A stretch of 64,000 nucleotides of DNA, from positions 1 through 64,000 of the forward strand of contig JBBEAZ010000015.1 in NCBI GenBank assembly GCA_040882565.1. Reading direction: 5' to 3'. Positions 51,250 through 59,436 of this stretch are shown here, piece by piece. The notes below the pieces were generated by a model. That model worked only from the letters and a program-made list of their open reading frames with translations. It was not told the DNA's origin and made no database searches. The translations under genes were made by a program, and so were the position numbers. The number at the start of each line of letters is the position of its first letter. The first letter of the stretch is position 1. This stretch comes from CF-162 sp040882565. GTDB taxonomy: Bacteria > Chloroflexota > Dehalococcoidia > SM23-28-2 > RBG-16-64-32.

Positions 51250-51939
51250 ATGAGGCCTGCCTTGTCTCGATCGCTTACCATTGGACTGGTCGCCGTTATC
51301 GCCGTTGTTGGCTCGATCGGTGGCCGCGCGTTGTGGGAAACTGTGACCGCAGAAGACGAGCCTAAGGCGGAGCCTCCCCCGCTGGATACCCTCAACGATG
51401 AGGCGGCGAAGGATAAATTCGAAGGTGAGGTTCTTGGTGTCTTCATTGGCCCCCCCGAAGCCCAGCTGCCGGACAACCTTGTCACCTACGAGGAGGTCTG
51501 CGGATCCAAGCCTACCGAACAAGTAGATTGGGACAAGGCTGGGGACCTGGACATTGCTGTGAGTCTCCCGGATCCATTCAAGCTGAACCCGGACAGCCTG
51601 AACACCGGAGTCATAGCCTGTGGCGATACAGTTTATTCCGCGAGATGGGAGTACTCAGCGCCTCAACTTAATGGTTACCCCGGTAGCTTGATCATCGCTC
51701 GAAGCCCGTTCAAGTATGCGGAGTTCAACGTCTCTACCGAACGCGTGGTCACTGACGATATCGGGGGCCTTCCTGCCGTCTACATCAAACCGCTATCGGA
51801 AAACGGGATCGGCTCCGCTGCAGGGGTGATTTTCCCAGGAGATTCCGTTACCACCGTGATTTCGTCGTCTGGTGTCCCCGACGCTGATCTATTGAAAGTC
51901 GCAGAGATCGTCGCCGCGAAGATCAAAGAGGGGAACTGA
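51250..51939 (+). CDS. Membrane-anchored hypothetical protein
   Basis: This 229-residue protein has an N-terminal signal anchor (LTIGLVAVIAVVGSIGG) and an extracellular domain with two Cys (YEEVCGSK, VIACGDTVY) that may pair. It is not recognised. Its codon use is less C-rich at third positions than its neighbours, which suggests lower expression or recent arrival. It is 16 bp after the ABC ATPase and may be co-transcribed. Confidence 0.65.
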   Translation: MRPALSRSLTIGLVAVIAVVGSIGGRALWETVTAEDEPKAEPPPLDTLNDEAAKDKFEGEVLGVFIGPPEAQLPDNLVTYEEVCGSKPTEQVDWDKAGDLDIAVSLPDPFKLNPDSLNTGVIACGDTVYSARWEYSAPQLNGYPGSLIIARSPFKYAEFNVSTERVVTDDIGGLPAVYIKPLSENGIGSAAGVIFPGDSVTTVISSSGVPDADLLKVAEIVAAKIKEGN

Positions 51940-52018
51940 GGCCACGACATCCCGTCCCGCTCGCCCTGAGGCTCTGGAATGGGCGAGCGGAGCACCGACG
52001 CTTCGCCCAACGACGCCC

Positions 52019-52780
52019 CTACTTAACCGTCCAGCCCCCATCAATCACCAAATACGTCCCCGTCACAAACGACGAATCGTCGCTGGCCAGGAACAACGCC
52101 GCCTTCGCCACCTCCTCCGCCCGGCCCAGCCGCCCCATCGGCGTCCCCTCCACCGTCCACCGCATCAACTCCTCCGACAGTTTCAGAGGCGCGATTAGCG
52201 GCGTCTCGATCCACCCCGGGCAGAGCGCGTTCACGCGGATGTTGTGCGGTGCGCCGTCCAGCCCGAACTGCCGCGTCAGGCCAATCACTGCGTGCTTCGA
52301 GGCATGGTACGCGTACCCGACGCCTCCCGGCCCGACCGGCGTCACCGTGCCGCTAATCCCCATCATCGACGAAAGGTTCACGATCGCCCCGCCGCCGCCC
52401 TGCTTCTGCATCTGCGAGAGCGCGTGAAGGCAGCCGTAATACACGCCGTGCTCGTTCACGGCCATGACCTGTTCGTACGTATACTGCGGCCCGCCGATCC
52501 CCGCGTTGTTCACCATGATGTCGAGCCGCCCCCACGCCTCCACCGTCGCCCCGATCGCCCCTTGCACGTCCTCCTCGCTCGTCGTGTCCGTCCGCAGCGA
52601 CCGTGCCTCACCGCCCGCGTCCTCGATCTGCGCCGCCGTTGCCTGCGCCGCCTCTTCATTGATATCGGATGCCATCACCCGCGCCCCTTCGCGAGCGAAC
52701 AGCACCGCCGTCGCCTTCCCAATCCCGGAACCGGCCCCCGTCACAAGCGCCGTCTTCCCCTCTAGCCTGTCGTCTCCCAT
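52019..52780 (-). CDS. Short-chain dehydrogenase/3-oxoacyl-reductase type
   Basis: This 253-residue classical SDR has TGAGSGIGKATA, NNAGIGG, the catalytic Ser in NLSSMMG, YHASK with Tyr and Lys, and a normal C-terminus (TGTYLVIDGGWTVK). The ATG at 52780 follows GAGGAGGG. The substrate is not known. Confidence 0.93.
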   Translation of the reverse strand: MGDDRLEGKTALVTGAGSGIGKATAVLFAREGARVMASDINEEAAQATAAQIEDAGGEARSLRTDTTSEEDVQGAIGATVEAWGRLDIMVNNAGIGGPQYTYEQVMAVNEHGVYYGCLHALSQMQKQGGGGAIVNLSSMMGISGTVTPVGPGGVGYAYHASKHAVIGLTRQFGLDGAPHNIRVNALCPGWIETPLIAPLKLSEELMRWTVEGTPMGRLGRAEEVAKAALFLASDDSSFVTGTYLVIDGGWTVK

Positions 52781-52843
52781 AAGTCCCTCCTCGGCACGTA
52801 TCCTAGCCGCTCCTCCACCGCAACGCACCAACCGGCTGAATAC

Positions 52844-52866
52844 GTAGGGGCGAAGCACGTGCCGCA
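52844..52866 (+). repeat. R2 hairpin copy preceding R1 copy 12
   Basis: CGTAGGGGCGAAGCACGTGCC, an R2-like start, about 75-95 bp upstream of R1 copy 12 on the same strand. Confidence 0.45.
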
Positions 52867-52938
52867 CCATCCATCCATCTCGTGCTGGTCGTGCTTCGCG
52901 CCGCGCCAACCCTCAACGTCTGCTCACACCCAAGCATG

Positions 52939-53040
52939 AAGGTCCAGCGGAGTCGCTGGTGGGGGGTTCCCTACGGGCCCGTCTGGGCGGGGGGTGTCCC
53001 CCCGAGGATCCTCGTTTCTTGGGGGCGGGGGGTGGGGCGG
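52939..53040 (+). repeat. R1 dispersed repeat, copy 12 (compensatory change)
   Basis: CCAGCG-gagt-CGCTGG replaces GCAGCG/CGCTGC: the outermost G-C pair has become C-G in both arms, preserving the stem. The optional block, GGGGGGTGTCCCCCC and GGGGGCGGGGGGTGGGGCGG follow. It lies between divergent genes. Confidence 0.9.
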
Positions 53041-53108
53041 CCTGGCAACCAACCGGCATTGTGACGGCCCCATGTCTCCGCCGACGTCCGCTCTGGCATA
53101 ATGTCTAC

Positions 53109-53843
53109 ATGAGCACACTCTCCGACAAAATCCGCAAGGCCAGCCGCACCACACCCGCCCCCCTCGGCTTCGCCGCCGTCGCCCTCAAAACGCGCCCCGT
53201 CAGCATGCTCTGCGCCATCCGCCTCAGCGACACCGGCAAGATCGCCGACGCCGCGAAGGACGGCGCCGACGTGGTCATCCTCGAAGGCGTTCCCGCCGCC
53301 AAGCTCAAAGGCCTCGACAAGGCCAACGGCGCCACCATCGGCGTCGCCGGTGACTTCGGTGCCGAGGCCTGGACCGCCCTCCGCAACGCTGGCGTTGATT
53401 TCGGCGTCCTCCCCGGCCCATCCGCCGCAGCCACCAACCTTCTTGAAGAAGGCATCGGCCGCGTCCTCACCATCGACCCTTCGCTGGACGACGTCTCCCT
53501 GCGTCTAGCTGGCGACCTCGGCCTCGACGCCGTCATCATCCACGCTCCCGAACTGCCGCTCACAATCGAGCGCCTGCTCACCGTCCGCCGCGTCTCCGCC
53601 CTCGCCCGCATGGCCATCCTCGCCGACATCAGCGCCGACGCCGACGCCGGTTCCCTGGAACTCCTCCGCGACTCAGGCGTCGCCTGCGTCATCATCGGCT
53701 CCAACGAAGTCGGCAAACTCGGCGCCCTCAAAGACCGCATCGTCGGCCTCCCCGAGCGCGGCCGCCGCCGCGAGGACCGCAACGAAGCCATCCTCCCCGC
53801 CGCCGGCAGCGGCCACGACGACGACGACGATTACGACGACTAG
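53109..53843 (+). CDS. Hypothetical alpha/beta protein with acidic tail
   Basis: This 244-residue protein has regular beta/alpha alternation (MLCAIRLSDTGKIADAAKDG, ADVVILEGVP, DFGVLPGPSA, DAVIIHAPELP, VACVIIGSNEVGKLG), which suggests a TIM-barrel-like fold. It ends with HDDDDDYDD. CATAAT (53097-53102) lies 6 nt before ATG 53109, so it is probably leaderless. The family is not recognised. Confidence 0.65.
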   Translation: MSTLSDKIRKASRTTPAPLGFAAVALKTRPVSMLCAIRLSDTGKIADAAKDGADVVILEGVPAAKLKGLDKANGATIGVAGDFGAEAWTALRNAGVDFGVLPGPSAAATNLLEEGIGRVLTIDPSLDDVSLRLAGDLGLDAVIIHAPELPLTIERLLTVRRVSALARMAILADISADADAGSLELLRDSGVACVIIGSNEVGKLGALKDRIVGLPERGRRREDRNEAILPAAGSGHDDDDDYDD

Positions 53844-53915
53844 CGCATAGACCTGTCTTCATTCCCATGGGTCGGGGCCCCAGCCCTGACCTGAACTCTC
53901 GCAGGGTCGAACGCG

Positions 53916-54062
53916 AGGTGCAGCGGAGTCGCTACCGGGGGGTTCCCTACGGACCCGTCTGGGCGGGGGGTGTCCCCCGACTCCCAAACCTCCGGGGGCC
54001 GGTGGCCCCGCGCAGTATCGCGCGAGGTGCACGAGCGGAGCCCAACGCCAAACGTCTCGCAT
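53916..54062 (+). repeat. R1 dispersed repeat, copy 13, tandem array unit 1
   Basis: GCAGCG-gagt-CGCTAC (one imperfect pair), optional block with ACGGACCCGT, GGGGGGTGTCCCCC and a short G tail, then the tail module CCGCGCAGTATCGCGCGAGG ... GCGGAGCCCAACGCCAAACG. It is first of four units spaced 162, 170 and 161 bp. The 53844-54615 gap holds no gene. Confidence 0.85.
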
Positions 54063-54077
54063 GTGTCACCCACGCAA

Positions 54078-54232
54078 AGATGCAGTGGAGCCGCTGCCGG
54101 GGGGTTCCCTACGGGCCCGTCTGGGCGGGGGGTGGTCCCCCGATTTCCCCAACATATTGGGGTGAGGGGTGGGGCGGCCGCACAGTATCGCGCGAGGTGC
54201 ACGAGCGGAGCCCAACGCCAAACGTTCCGCCA
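54078..54232 (+). repeat. R1 dispersed repeat, copy 14, tandem array unit 2
   Basis: GCAGTGG-ag-CCGCTGC, in which the T keeps a G-U wobble in RNA. The optional block, GGTGGTCCCCC and GGGGTGAGGGGTGGGGCGG follow. Its tail module is nearly identical to that of copy 13. Confidence 0.87.
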
Positions 54233-54247
54233 TGTGTCACCCACGCA

Positions 54248-54330
54248 AAGGTGCAGCGGCGCCGCTGCCGGGGGGTTGGGGGGTGTCCCCCGATACACCC
54301 CATTTTTGGTGGGGTGTGGGGCGGGGGCGC
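54248..54330 (+). repeat. R1 dispersed repeat, copy 15, tandem array unit 3 (short form)
   Basis: GCAGCGGCGCCGCTGC is a perfect 16-bp palindrome here. It lacks the optional block. GGGGGGTGTCCCCC and GGTGGGGTGTGGGGCGGGGGC follow. Confidence 0.87.
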
Positions 54331-54408
54331 TTGGCCCGGCGGGGTGCGAGCGTGAAGCCGAAAGCCAAGCGCCCGTATGTTCACCGCGCCTGCCTCAAGC
54401 ACGACGCG

Positions 54409-54507
54409 AAGCGCAGTGGAGCCGTTGCCCGGGGGTTCCCTACGGACCCGTCTGGGCGGGGGGTGTCCCCCCGAAATCTCTCTCTTTTGAGGGGGGTGGG
54501 GCGGGGT
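54409..54507 (+). repeat. R1 dispersed repeat, copy 16, tandem array unit 4
   Basis: GCAGTGG-ag-CCGTTGC (two wobble pairs), optional block with ACGGACCCGT, GGGGGGTGTCCCCCC and GGGGGGTGGGGCGGGG. It ends about 30 bp before the MerR promoter. Confidence 0.87.
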
Positions 54508-54538
54508 GCCCCGTGCGCGAGCTGCTGCAACCATAACC

Positions 54539-54568
54539 TTGACGTTGGCGTCAGACCAAACCTATACT
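54539..54568 (+). promoter_or_regulatory. MerR gene promoter with overlapping palindrome
   Basis: TTGACG (54539-54544) and TATACT (54563-54568) are 18 bp apart. TGACG-ttgg-CGTCA (54540-54553) overlaps the -35 and spacer and may be the MerR operator. Confidence 0.6.
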
Positions 54569-54615
54569 CCGCCCAAGTAACGGCCCACCCCCCCGTTCCC
54601 GCAAGGAGCACTCGT

Positions 54616-55086
54616 TTGGCCACACCAAAACAGGGCGACCTCCAGATCGGTGAAGTCGCCGAACTCACCGGCGTCACGCAAAGGACCCTCCGTTTTTACG
54701 AAGAGAAGGGTCTCCTCCGCCCGCCCAGCCGCATGGACGGTGGCTTCCGCCTCTACTCCGAAGAAGACGTCCAGCGGGTCAAGCACATCCGCCGCCTCCA
54801 GGACCTCCTCGGCATCAGCCTCGCCGACATCAAGGAGATGGTCGATGCTGAAGAAGTGCTCCGCCAGCTACGCGCCCAGTACAATCCTGAGGCCGCCATC
54901 GCCGAAAAGCGCCGCCAGCTCCAGAAAGCGACCGACGTCACCAAGGCCCAGTTCGCCATCGTCAAGCAAAAGACGATGCAGATGCGCGAAATGGAGACCC
55001 AGCTCGAAGAGCGCCTTCAGCTATTCGAACGCTGGCGGGTCGAACTAGACCAGCTCGAACAAAAGCCCGCCGCCACCCGCCGCTAG
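54616..55086 (+). CDS. MerR family transcriptional regulator
   Basis: This 156-residue regulator starts at TTG 54616 with an AAGGAG site 8 nt upstream. The N-terminal winged helix is classical (LQIGEVAELTGVTQRTLRFY, KGLLRPPSR, FRLYSEEDVQRVKHIRRLQ), followed by a long coiled coil. There is no Cys, so it does not sense metals or thiols in the usual way. No target gene lies next to it; it may regulate itself. Confidence 0.9.
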   Translation: MATPKQGDLQIGEVAELTGVTQRTLRFYEEKGLLRPPSRMDGGFRLYSEEDVQRVKHIRRLQDLLGISLADIKEMVDAEEVLRQLRAQYNPEAAIAEKRRQLQKATDVTKAQFAIVKQKTMQMREMETQLEERLQLFERWRVELDQLEQKPAATRR

Positions 55087-55098
55087 TCGCCAGCCCGC

Positions 55099-55147
55099 AA
55101 CCTCGTTCCCTGAGGAAACGAAGGGCCCCGGCGCAGCGCAGGCGAGC
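55099..55147 (+). repeat. CGTTCCCTGAGGAAACG hairpin repeat, copy 2
   Basis: CGTTCCCTGAGGAAACGAAGG followed by GCCCCGGCGCAGCGCAGGCG, nearly the same as 35616-35660. It directly follows the MerR stop and lies about 100 bp before R1 copy 17. Confidence 0.65.
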
Positions 55148-55206
55148 ATCCGTACTTCCCACTCGCAGTGCACGCACGAACATCCGTCGTCCTAGCCTAG
55201 CAAAGC

Positions 55207-55306
55207 AAGGTGCAGCGGAGTCGCTGCCGGGGGGTCCCTACGGGCCCGGCTGGGCGGGGGGTGTCCCCCCGACAAACTCCCAACGTCATGGGGTGGGGGG
55301 AGGGGC
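55207..55306 (+). repeat. R1 dispersed repeat, copy 17
   Basis: GCAGCG-gagt-CGCTGC, the optional block with ACGGGCCCGGCTGGGC, GGGGGGTGTCCCCCC and ATGGGGTGGGGGGAGGGGC. It lies between the convergent MerR and secreted-protein genes. Confidence 0.88.
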
Positions 55307-55322
55307 GTACCGCGCGCGAGCC

Positions 55323-56075
55323 CTAGTGATGCTCAGGCGGCTCGTCGCCTGAACCAGGCCGGTGCGGCTCAAAGCCCACGCCCCGACGCACGAAATACCC
55401 GATCAGCGCCAGCACCCCAACGCCAGCCGCCGCCCCGATCGTCAGCAGCGCCAATAACAAGATGTCCGGCCCGTCGTCGTCGCCCTCATCGATCGAGCCA
55501 TCGCTGCCCGGCGACCCTGAAAGGGCCGGAGTACTAAGGGCTCCCGTCGCGCTCGCGTTTCGCGTCGAGTCCGTGCCGGCAGACGCCGTCTCACCAGACG
55601 GCAGGCAGTCCGGCGGCGTCGCTTGCGGCAGCTCCTCGCCTGACGGGTCAACGGTCCACGTGTACTCCCCCTCCGTCACCGCCAGCGTCTCCGGCGCCGT
55701 CAACCGGTACGTAAACAACCACTCGCCCTCAGGCGTCTCCACGTCGTTGTTGTTCGGATACACAACGAGCCCGTAGCCGTCGGTCTGGAAAACGATCCGC
55801 AGCCCCACCGGGAAGGTCTCGGGCGGCGTCAATGAAAAGTCGAAGTCTCCGCCCAGGTGCTGATCCAGGATGTTCACCGGCGCCGAGAAGCACATCTGGA
55901 TCCCGAACGCCGGCTCCGTGATCGTCTCGTCAGGCCCCGGGCTCAGGAGCGTGATCTCGGGTGGGTCGCCCTCTTGCGCTTGGCCTTCGTCCGGCGTTAG
56001 GACCGGGGCAATGCCACCCACCAGTACAAGCGTCATCAGCGCTCGCGCCACCACCGCGCCGTATCTGAAAATCAC
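55323..56075 (-). CDS. Secreted, C-terminally anchored CopC/Ig-like protein
   Basis: This 250-residue protein starts at GTG 56075. It has a signal peptide (VVARALMTLVLVGGIAPVL), an Ig/CopC-like beta domain (ITLLSPGPDETITEPAF, GEWLFTYRLTAPETLAVTEG), a Ser/Gly/Asp-rich linker and a C-terminal membrane segment (ILLLALLTIGAAAGVGVLAL) with basic residues after it. No LPXTG motif is seen. It resembles yeast-like CopC/YcnJ surface domains; whether it binds copper is not clear. Confidence 0.65.
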   Translation of the reverse strand: MIFRYGAVVARALMTLVLVGGIAPVLTPDEGQAQEGDPPEITLLSPGPDETITEPAFGIQMCFSAPVNILDQHLGGDFDFSLTPPETFPVGLRIVFQTDGYGLVVYPNNNDVETPEGEWLFTYRLTAPETLAVTEGEYTWTVDPSGEELPQATPPDCLPSGETASAGTDSTRNASATGALSTPALSGSPGSDGSIDEGDDDGPDILLLALLTIGAAAGVGVLALIGYFVRRGVGFEPHRPGSGDEPPEHH

Positions 56076-56132
56076 GAACCGGAATGTATCACGCAGGAAT
56101 CGCAGGTACAATTCGCACGAGGAGCCATAGAC

Positions 56133-57281
56133 GTGACCCCCAGGAAGCAAACCGCCGGCCAAACACTGAAATATCACCGCATTGTCGCCAAGTTCGGCAG
56201 CAACGTCCTCACCGCTGGCACCGACCAGCTCAACGTCGAGCTCATGACTTCCCTCGTCGCCCAGGTAGCGAAGCTTCATGAGCAGGGTGCGGAGGTCATC
56301 GTCGTCACTTCCGGCGCCATCGCCGCCGGCCGCCACCGCCTCGGCCAGCAGGGTCACAAGGACCGCAAGGACATCCCCTTTCGCCAGGTCCTCGCCGCCG
56401 TCGGTCAGAGCGACCTCATGCAGATCTACCAGGAGCTCTTCGGCTGGCATGACCTGACGATCGCCCAGACACTCCTCACGCGGCGCGACCTCGCCGACCG
56501 CATCGGTTACCTGAACGCCCGCAACACGCTCCTAGCCATGCTCGAACTGCGCGTCATCCCCATCGTCAACGAGAACGACGTCGTCGCCGTCGAAGAGATC
56601 GAGGGCGCCAAGATCGGCGACAACGACAATCTTTCCGCCTTCGTCGCCAACCTCGTCGACGCAGACCTCCTCGCCCTCCTCACCGACACCGGCGGCCTCT
56701 ACACGGCCGATCCTCGACACAACATCGGCGCCAGCCTGATCCCCCGCGTCGACGTCATCGACTCCAGCATCGAAGTCCTCGCCGGCGGCACCACCGGCCT
56801 CGGCACCGGCGGCATGGCCACGAAAATCCAGGCCGCCCGCCTCGCCACCGGCGGCGGCACCGACGTTTTCATCGCCCCCGGCCACGAACCCGACACGCTC
56901 ACCCGGATCGCGCGCGGCGAGGCGGTCGGCACCCACTTCCCGGCCGGCGTCAACCGCATGGAGAGCCGCAAACGCTGGATGCTCGCCGCCCTTTCCGTCA
57001 AAGGCAACATCGTCGTCGACGACGGCGCGGCGAAGGTCCTCCGCGAGCGCAAGACCAGCCTGCTGCCGGCCGGAGTCCAGGAAGTCGACGGCGCATTCCA
57101 GCGCGGCGAGACCGTCTGCGTCGTCGACGCCGCCGGCAGCCGCATCGCCTGCGGCATCGCCAACTACAGCTCCGACGAGATTCTGCGCATCCGCGGCATC
57201 CGTTCCGACAAGATCGAGGAAGTCCTCGGGCACCACTACGGCGCGGAAGTCCTCCACCGCAACAACCTGGTCTTGCTGTAA
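56133..57281 (+). CDS. proB: Glutamate 5-kinase
   Basis: This 382-residue enzyme phosphorylates glutamate, the first step of proline synthesis. It has RIVAKFGSNVLTAG, VTSGAIAAGRHRLG, PIVNENDVVAVEEI, DNDNLSAFVANLVDADLLAL and a C-terminal PUA domain. TACAAT near 56107 and GAGGAG precede the GTG start. proA lies about 2.2 kb downstream with four unrelated genes between. Confidence 0.95.
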   Translation: MTPRKQTAGQTLKYHRIVAKFGSNVLTAGTDQLNVELMTSLVAQVAKLHEQGAEVIVVTSGAIAAGRHRLGQQGHKDRKDIPFRQVLAAVGQSDLMQIYQELFGWHDLTIAQTLLTRRDLADRIGYLNARNTLLAMLELRVIPIVNENDVVAVEEIEGAKIGDNDNLSAFVANLVDADLLALLTDTGGLYTADPRHNIGASLIPRVDVIDSSIEVLAGGTTGLGTGGMATKIQAARLATGGGTDVFIAPGHEPDTLTRIARGEAVGTHFPAGVNRMESRKRWMLAALSVKGNIVVDDGAAKVLRERKTSLLPAGVQEVDGAFQRGETVCVVDAAGSRIACGIANYSSDEILRIRGIRSDKIEEVLGHHYGAEVLHRNNLVLL

Positions 57282-57290
57282 AATTTGCGC

Positions 57291-57662
57291 ATGAGAGTAG
57301 TCAAAGTCAAAGCCGAGATCGGCGCCACGAACGAAAAGCTCACCGAGCTTGAGTTTATGGTTGACACGGGAGCCTTCTACAGCATCCTGTCGCCCGAGAC
57401 CTGTGACGAAATCGGCTTGAATCTCCCCCTCCGCGAATCCGTTGTCACTGCCGACAGCCGCTCATTGACGATCGAACTTGGCGTTGCCCACCTCAAGCTC
57501 AACGGGCGCGAGGGCGGCATCCTGGTAGGCAAAATGAACGTTCCTTTGCCGTTGCTTGGCGTCAGTGCCCTGGAGTCTCTCGGGTTCAAGGTCAATCCCG
57601 TAGATGGAACCCTCGAACCTATTTTGCCCTTCACCGGAGCGCCGGCTCTGGGCACCCCTTGA
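57291..57662 (+). CDS. Retropepsin-like aspartyl protease domain protein
   Basis: This 123-residue protein has FMVDTGAFYSILSP with the catalytic Asp-Thr-Gly, and LLGVSALESLGFKV as the hydrophobic second half, the pattern of the retropepsin-like family (clan AA). It would work as a dimer. TAAAAT (57279-57284) overlaps the proB stop and lies 6 nt before ATG 57291, so a leaderless transcript is likely. The stop overlaps the next gene. Confidence 0.78.
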   Translation: MRVVKVKAEIGATNEKLTELEFMVDTGAFYSILSPETCDEIGLNLPLRESVVTADSRSLTIELGVAHLKLNGREGGILVGKMNVPLPLLGVSALESLGFKVNPVDGTLEPILPFTGAPALGTP

Positions 57663-58825
57663 CCCTCAAACGCGCCGCCGCCATCACAGGCATCGCCGAG
57701 ATGCGGCCCCGCAAGTCCGCCGAGGGCCTCTCCACCCTCGGCATCTGGGCAGACGTCTCCCGCGACGCCATGCGCGATGCCGGCCTCGCGCCCGGCGACA
57801 TCGACGGTCTCCTCGTCGCCCCGCCGATCGTCGACATGGTCGCGATGTGGCCCTCACACTTCGGCGAGTACCTAGACATCCATCCCCGCTTCGCGAACGT
57901 CGTCGACCTCGGCGGCGCCTCCGCTGCGGGAATGGTCTGGCGCGCAGCCTCCGCGATCCAGTCCGGCCTCTGCCGCGCCGTCCTCTGCGTCAGCGGCGAG
58001 GCTTCTGACGTCGAGACCTTCTACGCTCCGCGCGCCCGTCGTCCCTCGATGCAACTCCCCATGCGCGAATTCGAAGCCCCCTACGGCCCGATGGGCGTCA
58101 ACTCCGGCTACGCCCAGATAGCGATGCGCCACATGCATGAGTTTGGTACGACCAGCCGCCAGCTCGCCAAGGTCGCCGTCGATCAGCGCACCAACGCCGG
58201 CGCCAACCCCGACGCCCTCTACCGCGACCCCATCACGGTCGACGACGTCCTCGCCTCACCAATGATCGTCGACCCGCTCCACCTCTACGAGATCGTCCGC
58301 CCTTGCACCGGCGGCGCGGCCTTCATCGTTGTCTCGCCCGACCTCGCGCGTTCTTCCGTCCAAACGCCCGTCTGGCTCGTCGGCGCGGCGGAGGCCACCC
58401 GCGGCGTCATGCTCGCCCAGGTCCCGTCCATCACCACCTCCCCCATCGCCGACGCCGCGCCCAGGGCCTTCGCCATGGCCGGCGTGACGCCCGCCGACGT
58501 GAACCTCGTCTCCGTCTACGACTGCTACACGATCACCGTCGTCGTCACCCTCGAGGATGCCGGCTTCTGCGCCAAGGGTCACGGCGGCCCCTTCGTCGAA
58601 GATCACGACCTCACCTTCCGCGGCGACCTGCCGCTGAACACGCACGGCGGCCAGCTCTCGTTCGGCCAACCCGGTCTCGCCGGCGGCATGTCCCACATCA
58701 CCGAGGCCGTCCGCCAGCTCCAGGGCCGCGCCGGCGACCGCCAGGTCCGCGACTGCGAGCTGGCATTCGTCAACGGCAACGGCGGCATCATGAGCGAGCA
58801 AGCGTCCTTGGTGCTCGGCGTATGA
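57659..58825 (+). CDS. Thiolase-like protein (SCP-x-type) without nucleophilic Cys
   Basis: This 388-residue protein has thiolase architecture (RAAAITGIAEMRPRKSAEGL, CVSGEASD, YDCYTITVVVTLEDAGF, GQPGLAGGMSHITEA). VDLGGASAAGM is where the active-site Cys should be. The following DUF35 gene overlaps it. Such pairs form a complex in acyl-CoA and steroid side-chain metabolism, where the thiolase-like subunit can be an aldolase. It starts at TTG 57659. Confidence 0.82.
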   Translation: MTLKRAAAITGIAEMRPRKSAEGLSTLGIWADVSRDAMRDAGLAPGDIDGLLVAPPIVDMVAMWPSHFGEYLDIHPRFANVVDLGGASAAGMVWRAASAIQSGLCRAVLCVSGEASDVETFYAPRARRPSMQLPMREFEAPYGPMGVNSGYAQIAMRHMHEFGTTSRQLAKVAVDQRTNAGANPDALYRDPITVDDVLASPMIVDPLHLYEIVRPCTGGAAFIVVSPDLARSSVQTPVWLVGAAEATRGVMLAQVPSITTSPIADAAPRAFAMAGVTPADVNLVSVYDCYTITVVVTLEDAGFCAKGHGGPFVEDHDLTFRGDLPLNTHGGQLSFGQPGLAGGMSHITEAVRQLQGRAGDRQVRDCELAFVNGNGGIMSEQASLVLGV

Positions 58826-59232
58826 CGGCACAGCCCGGCAAGCCCCTGCCGTCGCCCTCCGCCGTCTCCCAACCGTTCTGGGACGGCCTCGCCGTCGGCG
58901 AGCTTCGCGTACAGAAGTGCGACGCCTGCGGGCGCTACGTCTTCTACCCGCGCCCCTTTTGCCCGCATTGCCTCTCAGACTCACTCACGTGGACGCCGTT
59001 AAGCGGCCGCGGCCGCGTTTACACGTACACAATCGTCCGCCGCGCGATGAATCCCGCGTTCACGGCTGACGTCCCATACGTCTTCGCCATCGTCGAACTC
59101 GAAGAGGGCCCGCGCCTGCCGACAAACGTCATCAATTGCCCTCCAGACGCCGTAAGGGTAGAAATGCCCGTCAAAGCTGTGTACGATAAGGTGACTGCCG
59201 GGATCGCACTCCTGAAGTTCGAGCCCGCCTGA
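58822..59232 (+). CDS. Zn-ribbon OB-fold (DUF35) protein
   Basis: This 136-residue protein has a rubredoxin-like zinc ribbon (CDACGRYVFYPRPFCPHC) and an OB fold (GRGRVYTYTIVRRAMN, VPYVFAIVELEEGPRL). DUF35 proteins bind acyl-CoA and partner thiolase-like proteins. Its ATG overlaps the stop of the thiolase-like gene. Confidence 0.9.
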   Translation: MTAQPGKPLPSPSAVSQPFWDGLAVGELRVQKCDACGRYVFYPRPFCPHCLSDSLTWTPLSGRGRVYTYTIVRRAMNPAFTADVPYVFAIVELEEGPRLPTNVINCPPDAVRVEMPVKAVYDKVTAGIALLKFEPA

Positions 59233-59297
59233 TACCGAGACAGATCCCCTCGTCCGAGCGCGCGATACTGTCTCATCCGAAAATCTCTGGAGGTTGA

Positions 59298-59393
59298 ATG
59301 GGTTCCGTCATCAAAAAGCGGCGCAAGAAGATCAGCAAGCACAAGCACCGCAAGATGCTCAAGAAGACCCGCTGGCAGCGCCGGCACGGCTAA
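59298..59393 (+). CDS. bS22-like (AURKAIP1/COX24 domain) ribosomal protein
   Basis: This 31-residue, extremely basic protein (MGSVIKKRRKKISKHKHRKM...TRWQRRHG) matches the AURKAIP1/COX24 family, known as bS22 in actinobacterial ribosomes. GGAGG lies 5 nt before the ATG. It is easily missed in annotation because of its size. Confidence 0.85.
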   Translation: MGSVIKKRRKKISKHKHRKMLKKTRWQRRHG

Positions 59394-59436
59394 CCGCGCC
59401 GCGCGGTTGTGCGCCGCCCTCTAAGCGGACAAAGCC

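Noticed and set aside
53916..54507. CRISPR array
   Set aside because: Units are about 165 bp with no 20-40-bp repeat/spacer alternation and no cas genes are present.
53867..54536. Long open frames through the R1 arrays, e.g. with repeated RGVPYGPVWAGG-like peptides
   Set aside because: Frames change between copies because unit lengths are not multiples of three, no start signals are present, and hairpins rather than codons are conserved. They are GC-rich read-throughs.
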